NCBI RefSeq assembly: GCF_003311635.1
Contig: NZ_QEXL01000004.1
Coordinates: forward strand, 1 to 64,000
DNA: 64,000 nt
Source of the DNA: Novacetimonas cocois
GTDB taxonomy: Bacteria; Pseudomonadota; Alphaproteobacteria; Acetobacterales; Acetobacteraceae
Direction of reading: 5' to 3'
In this document: positions 8,959-17,577 of the stretch, piece after piece
Layout: each line of letters starts with the position of its first letter
How positions within the stretch are numbered: position 1 is the stretch's first letter
Translations under genes and position numbers: made by a program
The notes under the pieces: generated by a model
Databases searched by the model: none
The model's input: only the letters and a program-made list of their open reading frames with translations
What the model was told of the DNA's origin: nothing

Positions 8959-9666
8959 ATGAACGCCACCCCCCGCACCCGTGCCAGACCCGCCCGGCGC
9001 GCCATGACGCTCAAGGAAGTGCGCGCCTTCATCGAACAGCTTGCGGCCGCCAACCCTGATGCGCGCAGCGAGCTGAATTTCGTGGATGACTTCACGCTGC
9101 TGGTCTCGGTCGTGCTGTCGGCGCAGGCCACCGATGCCTCGGTCAACCGGGCCACGGTCGGACTGTTCCGCGACGCCCCCGACCCCGCCGCGATGGTCGC
9201 GCTGGGGGAGGAAAAGGTGGGCGCGCATATCCGTTCGATCGGCCTGTGGCGGACAAAGGCGCGCAACGTCGTCGCATTGTCGCAGCAGCTGCTGGACCGG
9301 TTCGACGGCAGGGTGCCGCATGACCGCGCGGCGCTGGAATCCCTGCCGGGCGTGGGGCGCAAGACCGCGAACGTGGTAATGAACGTTGCCTTTGGCGACA
9401 GCACGATGGCGGTGGATACCCACATCTTTCGCATCGGCAACCGCACGGGCCTTGCCCCCGGCACAACACCCCGCGCGGTGGAGGAGCAGCTGATCAGACG
9501 CATCCCGGCCGATATGCTGCGCCCGGCCCATCACTGGCTGATCCTTCATGGCCGTTACGTGTGCAAGGCACGCAGGCCCGAATGCTGGCGCTGCCCCGCC
9601 TTTGACCCATGCCAGTACCGCCTGAAGGAAGACATCCGCAACGACGCCTCCGCCTCGACAGCCTGA
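8959..9666 (+). CDS. nth: endonuclease III
   Basis: A 235-residue base-excision-repair DNA glycosylase/AP lyase for oxidised pyrimidines. The helix-hairpin-helix LPGVGRKTANVVM carries the catalytic lysine, and the aspartate follows in MAVDTHIFRIGNRTGL. The C-terminal 4Fe-4S site, Cys-X6-Cys-X2-Cys-X5-Cys (CKARRPECWRCPAFDPC), is intact. The ATG at 8959 has CAGGA upstream; an inner ATG at 9004 would remove a basic 15-residue leader. Its stop lies 16 nt from the end of convergent comEC. Confidence 0.95.
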   Translation: MNATPRTRARPARRAMTLKEVRAFIEQLAAANPDARSELNFVDDFTLLVSVVLSAQATDASVNRATVGLFRDAPDPAAMVALGEEKVGAHIRSIGLWRTKARNVVALSQQLLDRFDGRVPHDRAALESLPGVGRKTANVVMNVAFGDSTMAVDTHIFRIGNRTGLAPGTTPRAVEEQLIRRIPADMLRPAHHWLILHGRYVCKARRPECWRCPAFDPCQYRLKEDIRNDASASTA

Positions 9667-9682
9667 AAACGGCGGGGACAAC

Positions 9683-11842
9683 CTATTCGGCGCGGGCCAT
9701 CGGCAGGTTGGGCGTCCCGTGCTGGCCCGGCCCCATCACCCACGGGCGCGTGCCCCGCGTGGCGCGATCGGAAAGCACCCCGATACCACCATCGCGATTG
9801 ACATACAGCGCCTGCGCGCCCGATCGCCACAGCACAAGCGGATCAATGCGCGGCACGCCGGGACAGGGGGCGCGATCCACGCCAAGGCTGACCACGAAAT
9901 CCGCCTGTGCGCACGCAATCTCCCCGCCACCTTCATGCAGCTGCACGATGATGTGGCGATGATGCCGCACCAGCACGCATGTCCCCGCACGGCAGGCAAC
10001 CCGCCCGTCCGGCGTCACAGTGTCATCGGACAGTTCCCCTGCCGCCAGGTCCAGCACGCGCGTCCAGTCATCCACGATGAACCTGTCAACATGCCCCCGT
10101 GGCCCCGCCAGCAGGCGGCCCCCGTCGCGCAGCGCCACCATGCGCCCCTGCGCCGGGATCACCAGATCGGGCGGGCGCGCCAGCCACGGCGTGACAAGGG
10201 CGCTGGCAATCAGCACGCATCCCCACAGCCGCCACGAACGCAGCGTCCACAGGCACAGCCAGCACAGGCCGGCAAAGAACAGCGCCAGCCCCCATGACGG
10301 CATCCGTGGCACCGCGACATGCGCGCCCGGCCACGCGGCGACATGATGGGCCAGCCAGATGACGACAGCATTCCCCCAGCCCATCGGCACCAGCGCCAGC
10401 CCGTCCAGCCCGAACGGCATCAGCATCAGCGCCAGCAGGCCGAAGGGCATGATCCACAGCGCCGCAAGCGGCACGGCAATCAGGTTGGCGAGCACGAACC
10501 ACGCCCCGACATTGCCGAAATGCGCCATGCCCACCGGCAGGCACGCCGTCCCCGCCAGCACGCTGGCAAGCACCAGGCGCGCGATCCGCCCGGCCATGCG
10601 ATGCCACGCCACCGGCGCGTCACGCAGGGCGCGCAGGGACGCGGCGCAGGCCTCGCCCCCCGCGATCAGCGCCATGACGGCCGCCACCGACATCTGCATC
10701 GGCAGTTCCTGCATCTCCTCCGGCTCGATCAGCAGCAGCATGGCGGCAGCCAGCGCGAGGGAGCGCAGGGAGACCACGCGCCGTCCCGTCAGGATGGCCA
10801 GCGTGGCGATCGCCGCCATCACCAGACTGCGCTGCGCGGGCAGGTGCCCGCCCGTGAGCACGACATAGCCACATCCCAGCCCCAGCCCGGCCACCGCCGC
10901 GATCTGCCGGCAGGGCCAGAACAGCGACGCGCGTTCCGACAGCGCCAGCGCGCCCCGCGTGACCGCCATGCCGATCCCCATGACGATCCCCAGATGCAGC
11001 CCCGCGACCGCCAGCAGGTGCGCCAGTCCCGAATCCGCGAAGTCCGCGCGCATCCGTGGGGAGACATCGCCCCCGCGCCCTGTCAGCAGCGTCGCCGCCA
11101 TGGCCCCGCGCCCATCGGGCAGCACCCCCATGATCCGGCGTGCGATTCGGGTGCGCGCATCCTCCAGCCACGCGGCGCCCCCGCCATCACGCAGGCCAGC
11201 ATCACCCGGACCAGCATCACCCGGGCCATTATCATTTGGCCCAGCATCACGAATGCGTGGCGCCTCCAGCGCGCGGGCCGAACCCCCGATGCCGGTGAAC
11301 CACGCCCGTCGCTGTGCATCATACCCGCCGGGCAGGTCAGGCGGCATCGGCGGGCGCAGCATCGCGCGTACCGTAAGCCAGCGCCCGGGCGTGATCCGTT
11401 GCGCGCCCTGCTGTGCGTCCCCGCCCGGTGCGTCATCGGTGCGCAGGCGCAGGCGGATCGTGCGGCGCATCGGCGGCATGTCCGCGTCGATGCCATCGCG
11501 CAGGCGCACATGCGCCAGATCCACCCGGCGCACCATTGCGCCTGTGGGGGAAGGCAGGTCCTCCACCGACATGACCTGTCCCTCGATATGGGTGGCGCGG
11601 CGGGGCAGGTCGGGGAAAGGCGCCGCACGGTGCGCGCCCCCCCATGCGGCAAGGAAACCGCAACACGCTGCGCATGAAAGCCCCACGCCAATGCGCGTGC
11701 GCAGCAGTCCGCCACGCCAGCGCAGCAGCCCCGCCCCGATGGCACAGATCATGATGGCGACCACGACCCACAGGGGGCCGGGTTCGCGCGACAGGCTGAA
11801 ATACGCCGCGTTCCCCGCCCCCATTGCCACCGGCAGCCACAA
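9683..11842 (-). CDS. comEC: ComEC/Rec2 family DNA-uptake channel
   Basis: Polytopic inner-membrane protein that moves single-stranded DNA into the cytoplasm in naturally competent bacteria. It has an N-terminal OB-like region (RRATHIEGQVMSVEDLPS), the Competence domain with TLLTGRGGDVSPRMRADFADSGLAHLLAVAGLHLG split over about residues 245-285, and a C-terminal segment where the metallo-beta-lactamase part is short or absent. The only usable start in frame is TTG at 11842 (719 residues). Upstream the frame stays open to a TGA at 11954-11956 and reads family-like sequence (PAWLAARLWQQRARLALWLP) without any ATG, GTG or other TTG. An in-frame pentapeptide repeat lies at 11181-11255. Confidence 0.9.
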   Translation of the reverse strand: MWLPVAMGAGNAAYFSLSREPGPLWVVVAIMICAIGAGLLRWRGGLLRTRIGVGLSCAACCGFLAAWGGAHRAAPFPDLPRRATHIEGQVMSVEDLPSPTGAMVRRVDLAHVRLRDGIDADMPPMRRTIRLRLRTDDAPGGDAQQGAQRITPGRWLTVRAMLRPPMPPDLPGGYDAQRRAWFTGIGGSARALEAPRIRDAGPNDNGPGDAGPGDAGLRDGGGAAWLEDARTRIARRIMGVLPDGRGAMAATLLTGRGGDVSPRMRADFADSGLAHLLAVAGLHLGIVMGIGMAVTRGALALSERASLFWPCRQIAAVAGLGLGCGYVVLTGGHLPAQRSLVMAAIATLAILTGRRVVSLRSLALAAAMLLLIEPEEMQELPMQMSVAAVMALIAGGEACAASLRALRDAPVAWHRMAGRIARLVLASVLAGTACLPVGMAHFGNVGAWFVLANLIAVPLAALWIMPFGLLALMLMPFGLDGLALVPMGWGNAVVIWLAHHVAAWPGAHVAVPRMPSWGLALFFAGLCWLCLWTLRSWRLWGCVLIASALVTPWLARPPDLVIPAQGRMVALRDGGRLLAGPRGHVDRFIVDDWTRVLDLAAGELSDDTVTPDGRVACRAGTCVLVRHHRHIIVQLHEGGGEIACAQADFVVSLGVDRAPCPGVPRIDPLVLWRSGAQALYVNRDGGIGVLSDRATRGTRPWVMGPGQHGTPNLPMARAE
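11181..11255 (-). repeat. five 15-bp tandem repeats inside comEC
   Basis: Five adjacent 15-nt units (11181-11195, 11196-11210, 11211-11225, 11226-11240, 11241-11255) with consensus CCAGCATCACCCGG plus one variable base. Read on the comEC strand they encode the pentapeptides IRDAG, PNDNG, PGDAG, PGDAG and LRDGG. The unit length is a multiple of three, so gain or loss of copies keeps the frame. It lies in the linker between the OB-like region and the Competence domain. Confidence 0.85.
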
Positions 11843-12079
11843 TGCCAGCCGCGCGCGCTGCTGCCACAGTCGCGCCGCCAGCCACGCGGGCAGCGCCCGG
11901 ACAAGCCACCACGGGGCGCGGGGGGACGCAGGATCGGGGATAAGGCTGCTCCGTCAGGGTTGGGCGGAAGGATGGGACGATTCGCCCGTATATATCATGG
12001 CCGCCGGACGCGATATCGGCCGCCCCGGACGCACCTGCCCCCTGTTGGCTGGACCCAACACATGCTAAGGAGCCGTTTC

Positions 12080-13483
12080 ATGACTGTCCGTACACGCTTC
12101 GCCCCCAGCCCCACCGGCCTGCTGCATATCGGCAACGCCCGGGCCGCCCTGTTCAATTTCCTCTATGCCCGCCATCACGGCGGCAGTTTCCTCCTCCGCA
12201 TCGAGGATACGGATCGCGAACGCTCCACCCAGAAGGCGGTGGATGTGCTGTTCGACGGCCTTGCATGGATGGGAATCCAGTCGGACGAGGAACCCGTGTT
12301 CCAGTCCACCCGGCAGGAACGCCATGCGCAGGTCGCGCATGAACTTCTGGAACGCGGACTGGCCTATCGCTGCTACTGCACGGCCGAGGAACTGAAGGAC
12401 ATGCGCGAGACGGCGATGGCCGAGGGCCGGCCCCCGCGCTATAACGGCATGTGGCGCGACCGCGATCCCGCCGACGCGCCCAAGGATGCGCCCTATACCG
12501 TGCGCATCAAGGCCCCGCACGAGGGCGAGACCGTCATCCACGACCTGGTGCAGGGCGAGGTCCGGGTCGCCAACTCCGAACTTGATGACATGATCATCCT
12601 GCGCGCCGACGGCACCCCGGTCTATCAGCTTGCGGTGGTGGTCGATGACCATGACATGGACATCACGCACGTCATCCGTGGCGACGATCACCTGACCAAT
12701 ACCTTCCGTCAGGCGATGATCTATCGCGCGATGGGATGGGACCTGCCGAAATTCGCCCACCTGCCGCTGATCCACGGCCCTGACGGCGCCAAGCTGTCGA
12801 AGCGCCACGGCGCGCAGTCGGTGGTGGAATTCCGGGAAATGGGCTACCTGCCGGAGGCCCTGAACAACTACCTTCTGCGCCTTGGCTGGGGTCATGGCGA
12901 CGCGGAAATCCTGTCGCGGGACGAGCAGATCAGACTGTTCGACCTTGACGGGGTGGGCCGCTCCCCCTCGCGCATGGATTATGCCAAGCTTCTGCATATC
13001 AATGGCGTGTGGATGCGCCGGGCCGATGACACGCGCCTGACCGATGACGTGATGGAGCGCCTGTCGCAGGTCGAGGGCGTGGACACCAGTGACGCGACGC
13101 GCGCGCGCGTGCTGCAGCTGATGCCGGGGCTGAAGGAACGGGCCAAGACGCTGGTGGAACTGGCGGAAAACGCAGCCTTCCTCGGCCGTTCCATCCCGCT
13201 GCCGTTCGAGGCGAAGGCGCAGAAGCTGCTGACGCCCGAAAACCGCGCGATGCTGGGACGCCTTGCGACACAGCTGGAGGCGCTGTCCCCCTTCGACGGG
13301 CCGGGCATCGACGCGACGCTGCGCCGTTTCGCAGAGGAAAACGAACTCAAGCTTGGCAAGGTGGCGCAGCCGCTGCGCGCGGCGGTCACGGGGTCGAGCA
13401 TGTCGCCCGGCATCGATGACACGCTCCTCGCGCTGGGCCGCGACGAAGTCCTCGCCCGGATCAAGGCGGTTGCCCATGAATGA
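12080..13483 (+). CDS. gltX: glutamyl-tRNA synthetase
   Basis: Class-I aminoacyl-tRNA synthetase of 467 residues charging tRNA-Glu, and possibly tRNA-Gln for later transamidation as is usual in alphaproteobacteria. It contains HIGN (residues 16-19) and AKLSKRHG (KLSKR 238-242). The frame is open upstream, but AAGGAG at 12067-12072 places the start at ATG 12080. The C-terminal alpha-helical anticodon domain is complete. Its end overlaps the pyrB start by 8 nt. Alphaproteobacteria often carry two GltX copies; only one is in this window. Confidence 0.97.
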   Translation: MTVRTRFAPSPTGLLHIGNARAALFNFLYARHHGGSFLLRIEDTDRERSTQKAVDVLFDGLAWMGIQSDEEPVFQSTRQERHAQVAHELLERGLAYRCYCTAEELKDMRETAMAEGRPPRYNGMWRDRDPADAPKDAPYTVRIKAPHEGETVIHDLVQGEVRVANSELDDMIILRADGTPVYQLAVVVDDHDMDITHVIRGDDHLTNTFRQAMIYRAMGWDLPKFAHLPLIHGPDGAKLSKRHGAQSVVEFREMGYLPEALNNYLLRLGWGHGDAEILSRDEQIRLFDLDGVGRSPSRMDYAKLLHINGVWMRRADDTRLTDDVMERLSQVEGVDTSDATRARVLQLMPGLKERAKTLVELAENAAFLGRSIPLPFEAKAQKLLTPENRAMLGRLATQLEALSPFDGPGIDATLRRFAEENELKLGKVAQPLRAAVTGSSMSPGIDDTLLALGRDEVLARIKAVAHE

Positions 13484-14462
13484 ACGCGCGACACACTCCC
13501 CCGCTCCTCCACGCGCGACGGGAGGGCAGTTCTTTCGCGCGTCCCCCCGGCACCTGCTGGGGGTGCAGGGCATGCACCCGACACGAATCACCCCGATCCT
13601 CGACCTCGCCGAAAGCTATACGCTGCTGAACCGTTCGCGAAAGACGCCGCGCGACCTGCTGCGGGGGCGGACGCTCATCAACCTGTTTTTCGAGGACAGC
13701 ACCCGCACCCGCACGTCCTTTGAACTGGCGGGCAAGCGGCTGGGCGCGGACGTGGTGAACATGTCGGTGGCCAATTCCTCGGTCAACAAGGGCGAGACGC
13801 TGCTGGATACCGCCGCGACGCTGAACGCCATGCGCACCGACCTGCTGGTGGTGCGCCATTCGCAGTCCGGCGCGCCCGCCCTGCTGGCGCAGAAGGTGGA
13901 GGCCAGCGTCGTCAACGCGGGTGACGGGACGCATGAACACCCGACGCAGGCGCTGCTCGACGCGCTGACGATCCGCCGCCATTTCAGCGGGCTGCACGGC
14001 CTGACGGTCGCGATCTGCGGCGATGTCAGCCACAGCCGCGTGGCGCGTTCGAACATTCACCTGCTGTGCGCGATGGGCTGCAAGGTGCGCGTCGTAGGTC
14101 CGCCGACGCTGGTGCCGCGCGCCATCGCCGCGCTGGGGGTGGAGGTTTACCACACGATGGAAGACGGGCTGCGCGACGTGGATGTCGTGATGATGCTGCG
14201 TATCCAGCGCGAACGGATGAAGGGCGGGCAGGTCCCCAGCCCGCGCGAATATTTCCGCTTCTTCGGGCTGGATGGAAAACGCCTGGCGCTGGCGCGGCCC
14301 GGCGCGCTGGTGATGCATCCCGGCCCGATGAACCGGGGGGTGGAAATCGACAGCCGCGTCGCCGATTCCGAGCAGAGCGTCATCCGCGAACAGGTCGAGA
14401 TGGGGGTGGCGGTGCGCATGGCCGTGCTCGACCTCCTCTCCCGCGGGGAGGACATGCGATGA
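13476..14462 (+). CDS. pyrB: aspartate carbamoyltransferase catalytic subunit
   Basis: A 328-residue ATCase making N-carbamoyl-aspartate, the committed step of pyrimidine synthesis. Carbamoyl-phosphate binding motif STRTRTSFE (from residue 75), the loop [13 protein letters not shown], and HPTQALLD and [11 protein letters not shown] are present, as is the C-terminal [11 protein letters not shown]. No regulatory pyrI is nearby. The next gene is a dihydroorotase homologue overlapping by ATGA, the arrangement seen for class-A ATCases that assemble with a DHOase or pseudo-DHOase partner. Confidence 0.97.
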   Translation: MNERATHSPAPPRATGGQFFRASPRHLLGVQGMHPTRITPILDLAESYTLLNRSRKTPRDLLRGRTLINLFFEDSTRTRTSFELAGKRLGADVVNMSVANSSVNKGETLLDTAATLNAMRTDLLVVRHSQSGAPALLAQKVEASVVNAGDGTHEHPTQALLDALTIRRHFSGLHGLTVAICGDVSHSRVARSNIHLLCAMGCKVRVVGPPTLVPRAIAALGVEVYHTMEDGLRDVDVVMMLRIQRERMKGGQVPSPREYFRFFGLDGKRLALARPGALVMHPGPMNRGVEIDSRVADSEQSVIREQVEMGVAVRMAVLDLLSRGEDMR

Positions 14463-15754
14463 GCGCGACCATATTTGAAAATGTGCGCCTGATCGATCCC
14501 GCCAGCGGCGTGGACCGGCCCGGCCGCCTGCTGGTGCGCGATGGCGTGATCGCGGGCATCGACCTGCCGCAGGCCGAAGGCACGCCCGAAGGCGCGGCCA
14601 TCGTGCGTGGCGACGGGCGCATGGTCCTGTGCCCCGGACTGGTGGACATGCGCGTCACCATCGGGGAGCCGGGATTCGAATACCGCGAGACCGTGGCGTC
14701 GGCCGCGCGGGCCGCGGTCGCCGGCGGGATCACGACGATCGCCGTGCTGCCGAACTGCCTGCCGACGATCGACGACCCGGCGCTGGTGCGCCTGCTGCGC
14801 ACGCGGGGCGAGGAAACCGGCATGATCGGCATCCTGCCCTATGGCGCGCTGACGCGCGGGTGCGAAGGCAGCGAGATGGCGGAAATCGGCCTTCTGAACG
14901 AAGCCGGGGCGGTGGCGTTCACCGACGGCATCCGCGCCATTGCCGACACGCGCCTGATGCGCCAGCTCCTGACCTATGCCCGCGCGTTCGGCGCGATGGT
15001 GGTGCAGCATCCCGAGGACCCGGCGCTGGCGCGTGGCGGCTGTGCCACGGATGGGGAACTGGCGACGCGCCTTGGCCTTGCGGGCATTCCCCCGGCGGCG
15101 GAGGCCATCCTGATCGCGCGCGACCTGCGCCTTGCGCGCATGACGGGCGGGCGGCTGCATTTCGGCCATGTCTCCACCGCCGAAGGGCTGGACCTGATCC
15201 GGCAGGCCAAGGCGGACGGCCTGAATGTCACATGCGACACCGCGCCGCCCTATTTCGACCTGAACGAGACGGTGATCGGCGACTTCCGCACCTATGCCAA
15301 GCTGTCGCCCCCCCTGCGGGCGGAGGCGGATCGCAGGGCGGTCTGCGCGGCGCTGGCCGATGGGACGATCGACGCCATCGCCTCCGACCATGCGCCGTGC
15401 GACGCCGATGACAAGCGCCAGCCCTTCGCCGTCGCGGCGGCGGGGGGAACGGGCCTTGCCACGCTGCTGTCGGTGACGCTGGCGCAGGTGCATGCAGGCA
15501 ACCTCGCCCTGTCCGACGCGCTGGGGCTGCTGACGCACCGTCCCGCCGCCCTGCTGGGCAGCGGGGCCGGGACGCTGGCGGCTGGGGCCGCGGCCGACCT
15601 GTGCCTGTTCGACCCGGAACGCGCATGGAAGGTGGAGGCCGGCGAACTACCCGGCAAGGCGCAGAACACCCCCTTTGACGGACGCGCGCTGGAGGGACGG
15701 GTGCTGGCGACATGGAAGGGCGGGCGACAGGTCTTCGGGCTGGACGCGCCATGA
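14459..15754 (+). CDS. pyrC: dihydroorotase-like protein, probably non-catalytic (PyrX type)
   Basis: A 431-residue amidohydrolase-fold protein clearly homologous to type-I dihydroorotase: [28 protein letters not shown] and AIASDHAPC are recognisable. The zinc-binding HxH that normally follows the first Asp is replaced by Arg65 and Thr67, and the HH block after the second sheet reads [10 protein letters not shown]. Without these ligands hydrolysis is unlikely. In Pseudomonas a similar inactive PyrC-prime is needed to assemble the ATCase dodecamer; by analogy this protein may be a structural partner of PyrB. The start overlaps the pyrB stop (ATGA), implying coupled synthesis. A functional pyrC should then exist elsewhere. 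Confidence 0.9.
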   Translation: MSATIFENVRLIDPASGVDRPGRLLVRDGVIAGIDLPQAEGTPEGAAIVRGDGRMVLCPGLVDMRVTIGEPGFEYRETVASAARAAVAGGITTIAVLPNCLPTIDDPALVRLLRTRGEETGMIGILPYGALTRGCEGSEMAEIGLLNEAGAVAFTDGIRAIADTRLMRQLLTYARAFGAMVVQHPEDPALARGGCATDGELATRLGLAGIPPAAEAILIARDLRLARMTGGRLHFGHVSTAEGLDLIRQAKADGLNVTCDTAPPYFDLNETVIGDFRTYAKLSPPLRAEADRRAVCAALADGTIDAIASDHAPCDADDKRQPFAVAAAGGTGLATLLSVTLAQVHAGNLALSDALGLLTHRPAALLGSGAGTLAAGAAADLCLFDPERAWKVEAGELPGKAQNTPFDGRALEGRVLATWKGGRQVFGLDAP

Positions 15755-16401
15755 TTTACGGCATTCCCTCCTATGACCTGCCGCTCATGGCGGGGGTGGG
15801 GTTCCTGTCCTACCTGATCGGCAGCATTCCCTTCGGGCTGGTGCTGACGGCCCTGTCGGGGGAGGGTGACATCCGCCAGATCGGGTCGGGCAATATCGGT
15901 GCGACCAACGTCCTGCGGACCGGCAACAGGAAACTGGCGGCGGGGACGCTTGTCCTTGATGCGACCAAGGGCGCGTTCGCGGTGTTCTGCGCCTTCGTGC
16001 TGTGTCCCTTCCATACCGGCGCGGCAGAGGCGCTGGCGGCGGCCTGCGCGGTGGCCGGGCACTGCTTTCCGGTATGGCTGAAATTCAAGGGCGGCAAGGG
16101 TGTCGCCACGGGGCTGGGCAGCATGATCGCCCTGTCGCCTGCCATCGGGCTGTGCTGCTGCGCCGTGTGGCTGATTTTCGCCAAGGTGACGAAGATATCG
16201 TCCGCCGGGGCGCTGGTGGCGTTCGCGGCCCTGCCCCTGCTGATGATCTGGCCGGGCCATATCCCCTTTTCATCGCCCACCTACCTGTCGGGCGTGCTGA
16301 TCGCGCTGCTGATCCTTGCGCGGCATCACGCCAACATCACCCGCATCTTTACCGGCACCGAACCACGGATCGGCCAGGGCGGCAACCAGGGCGGCAAATG
16401 A
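15751..16401 (+). CDS. plsY: acyl-phosphate glycerol-3-phosphate acyltransferase
   Basis: A 216-residue inner-membrane enzyme that transfers the acyl group of acyl-phosphate to glycerol-3-phosphate, the first step of phospholipid synthesis. The three PlsY motifs are visible: GSIPFG (LIGSIPFGLVL), GSGNIGATNVLR and KFKGGKGVATGLG. It has about five membrane segments and normal length. Start and stop codons overlap those of the neighbours (ATGA at both ends), so it is part of the pyrB-dprA translational chain. Confidence 0.96.
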   Translation: MIYGIPSYDLPLMAGVGFLSYLIGSIPFGLVLTALSGEGDIRQIGSGNIGATNVLRTGNRKLAAGTLVLDATKGAFAVFCAFVLCPFHTGAAEALAAACAVAGHCFPVWLKFKGGKGVATGLGSMIALSPAIGLCCCAVWLIFAKVTKISSAGALVAFAALPLLMIWPGHIPFSSPTYLSGVLIALLILARHHANITRIFTGTEPRIGQGGNQGGK

Positions 16402-17555
16402 ACGGGCCGGGCCCTGTCCCCGCCGCCACCGTGGCCGCGTGCCTGCGGCTGGCGCGCACGCGGGGCATCGGCCCGGTTTCCTATCACCGCCTGATCCGCG
16501 TCCATGGCTCCGCCGCGGGCGCACTTGACGTCCTGCTGCGCGGGCGCGACGCCGACCGCGTGCCCTGCGCCGATGACATCGCGCGGGAGATGGAGCGCAC
16601 GGCGCAGATCGGCGGGCGCGTCATTGTCCATGGCGATCCTGACTATCCCCCCGCCCTTGCCATCGTGCCAGACGCGCCGCCGGTGCTTTCGGTCATGGGG
16701 GATGCCGCGCTGATGCGCGGGCGGGTCGTGGGCGTCGTGGGCGCGCGCAATGCCTCCTCCGGCGGGATGCGCATCGCCGAAAGCCTGTCCGTCATGCTGG
16801 CGGCGGCGGGGGTGTGCGTCATGTCGGGGCTGGCGCGCGGAATCGACGCCGCCGCCCATCGTGGCGCATTGCCCGCGCGCCGCACCGTGGCCGCCATCGC
16901 AGGCGGGCTGGACTGTCCCTATCCCCCCGAACATGCCCGCCTGCATCATGAAATCGCGCAGCATGGCGCACTGGTGACGGAGGCCCCGCCCGGCACCGTG
17001 CCCCAGGCGCGGCATTTCCCGCGCCGCAACCGCCTGATCGCGGGAATCAGCCTTGGCTGCGTGGTGATCGAGGCGGCCCTTCGCTCCGGCAGCTTGATTA
17101 CCGCGCGCATGGCGCTCGACTATGACAGGATCGTGTTCGCGGTTCCGGGTTCCCCGCTTGACCCGCGCTGTCATGGCAGCAACGACCTCTTGCGCCAGGG
17201 CGCAGTCCTGACGGAGAATGAGCGCGACATCCTGCGCGAACTGCCGTCGGGGCCTGTATCGCCGCCTCTTTTCATGCCAGTCGCCAATCCCGCGCCGACC
17301 CTGCCGGAAATGGCGGAAAACGCCCCTTCCGCCCCCCGGATGGACGCCCGCGGGGCGCATGAGGCGGTACGTGAACTGCTGTCTTTCGCGCCATCGAGTG
17401 TTGACGATATCGTACGGCGCTGCCAGTTCTCGACGGCAACCGTCCTTGCGGTGCTGTCGGAAATGGAAATGTCGGGCCTGATCGACGTCCTTGCGGGGGA
17501 CATGGTCGTCCTGTCTTCCGCCCCCCGGCATGGCCACGGACAACCGATGGATTGA
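16398..17555 (+). CDS. dprA: DNA-processing protein DprA
   Basis: A 385-residue protein that loads RecA on incoming single-stranded DNA during transformation. The Rossmann core shows VGVVGARNASSGG, VMSGLARGIDAAAHRG, PYPPEHARL, FPRRNRLIAGIS, EAALRSGSLITARMA and AVPGSP. The C-terminal 65 residues form the winged-helix DprA domain (HEAVRELLSF...DDIVRRCQFSTATVLAVLSEMEMSGLI). The start overlaps the plsY stop (ATGA). Together with comEC about 5 kb upstream it suggests retained DNA-uptake capacity. Confidence 0.95.
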   Translation: MNGPGPVPAATVAACLRLARTRGIGPVSYHRLIRVHGSAAGALDVLLRGRDADRVPCADDIAREMERTAQIGGRVIVHGDPDYPPALAIVPDAPPVLSVMGDAALMRGRVVGVVGARNASSGGMRIAESLSVMLAAAGVCVMSGLARGIDAAAHRGALPARRTVAAIAGGLDCPYPPEHARLHHEIAQHGALVTEAPPGTVPQARHFPRRNRLIAGISLGCVVIEAALRSGSLITARMALDYDRIVFAVPGSPLDPRCHGSNDLLRQGAVLTENERDILRELPSGPVSPPLFMPVANPAPTLPEMAENAPSAPRMDARGAHEAVRELLSFAPSSVDDIVRRCQFSTATVLAVLSEMEMSGLIDVLAGDMVVLSSAPRHGHGQPMD

Positions 17556-17577
17556 TAAAGCGTGATCCGGAGACACA

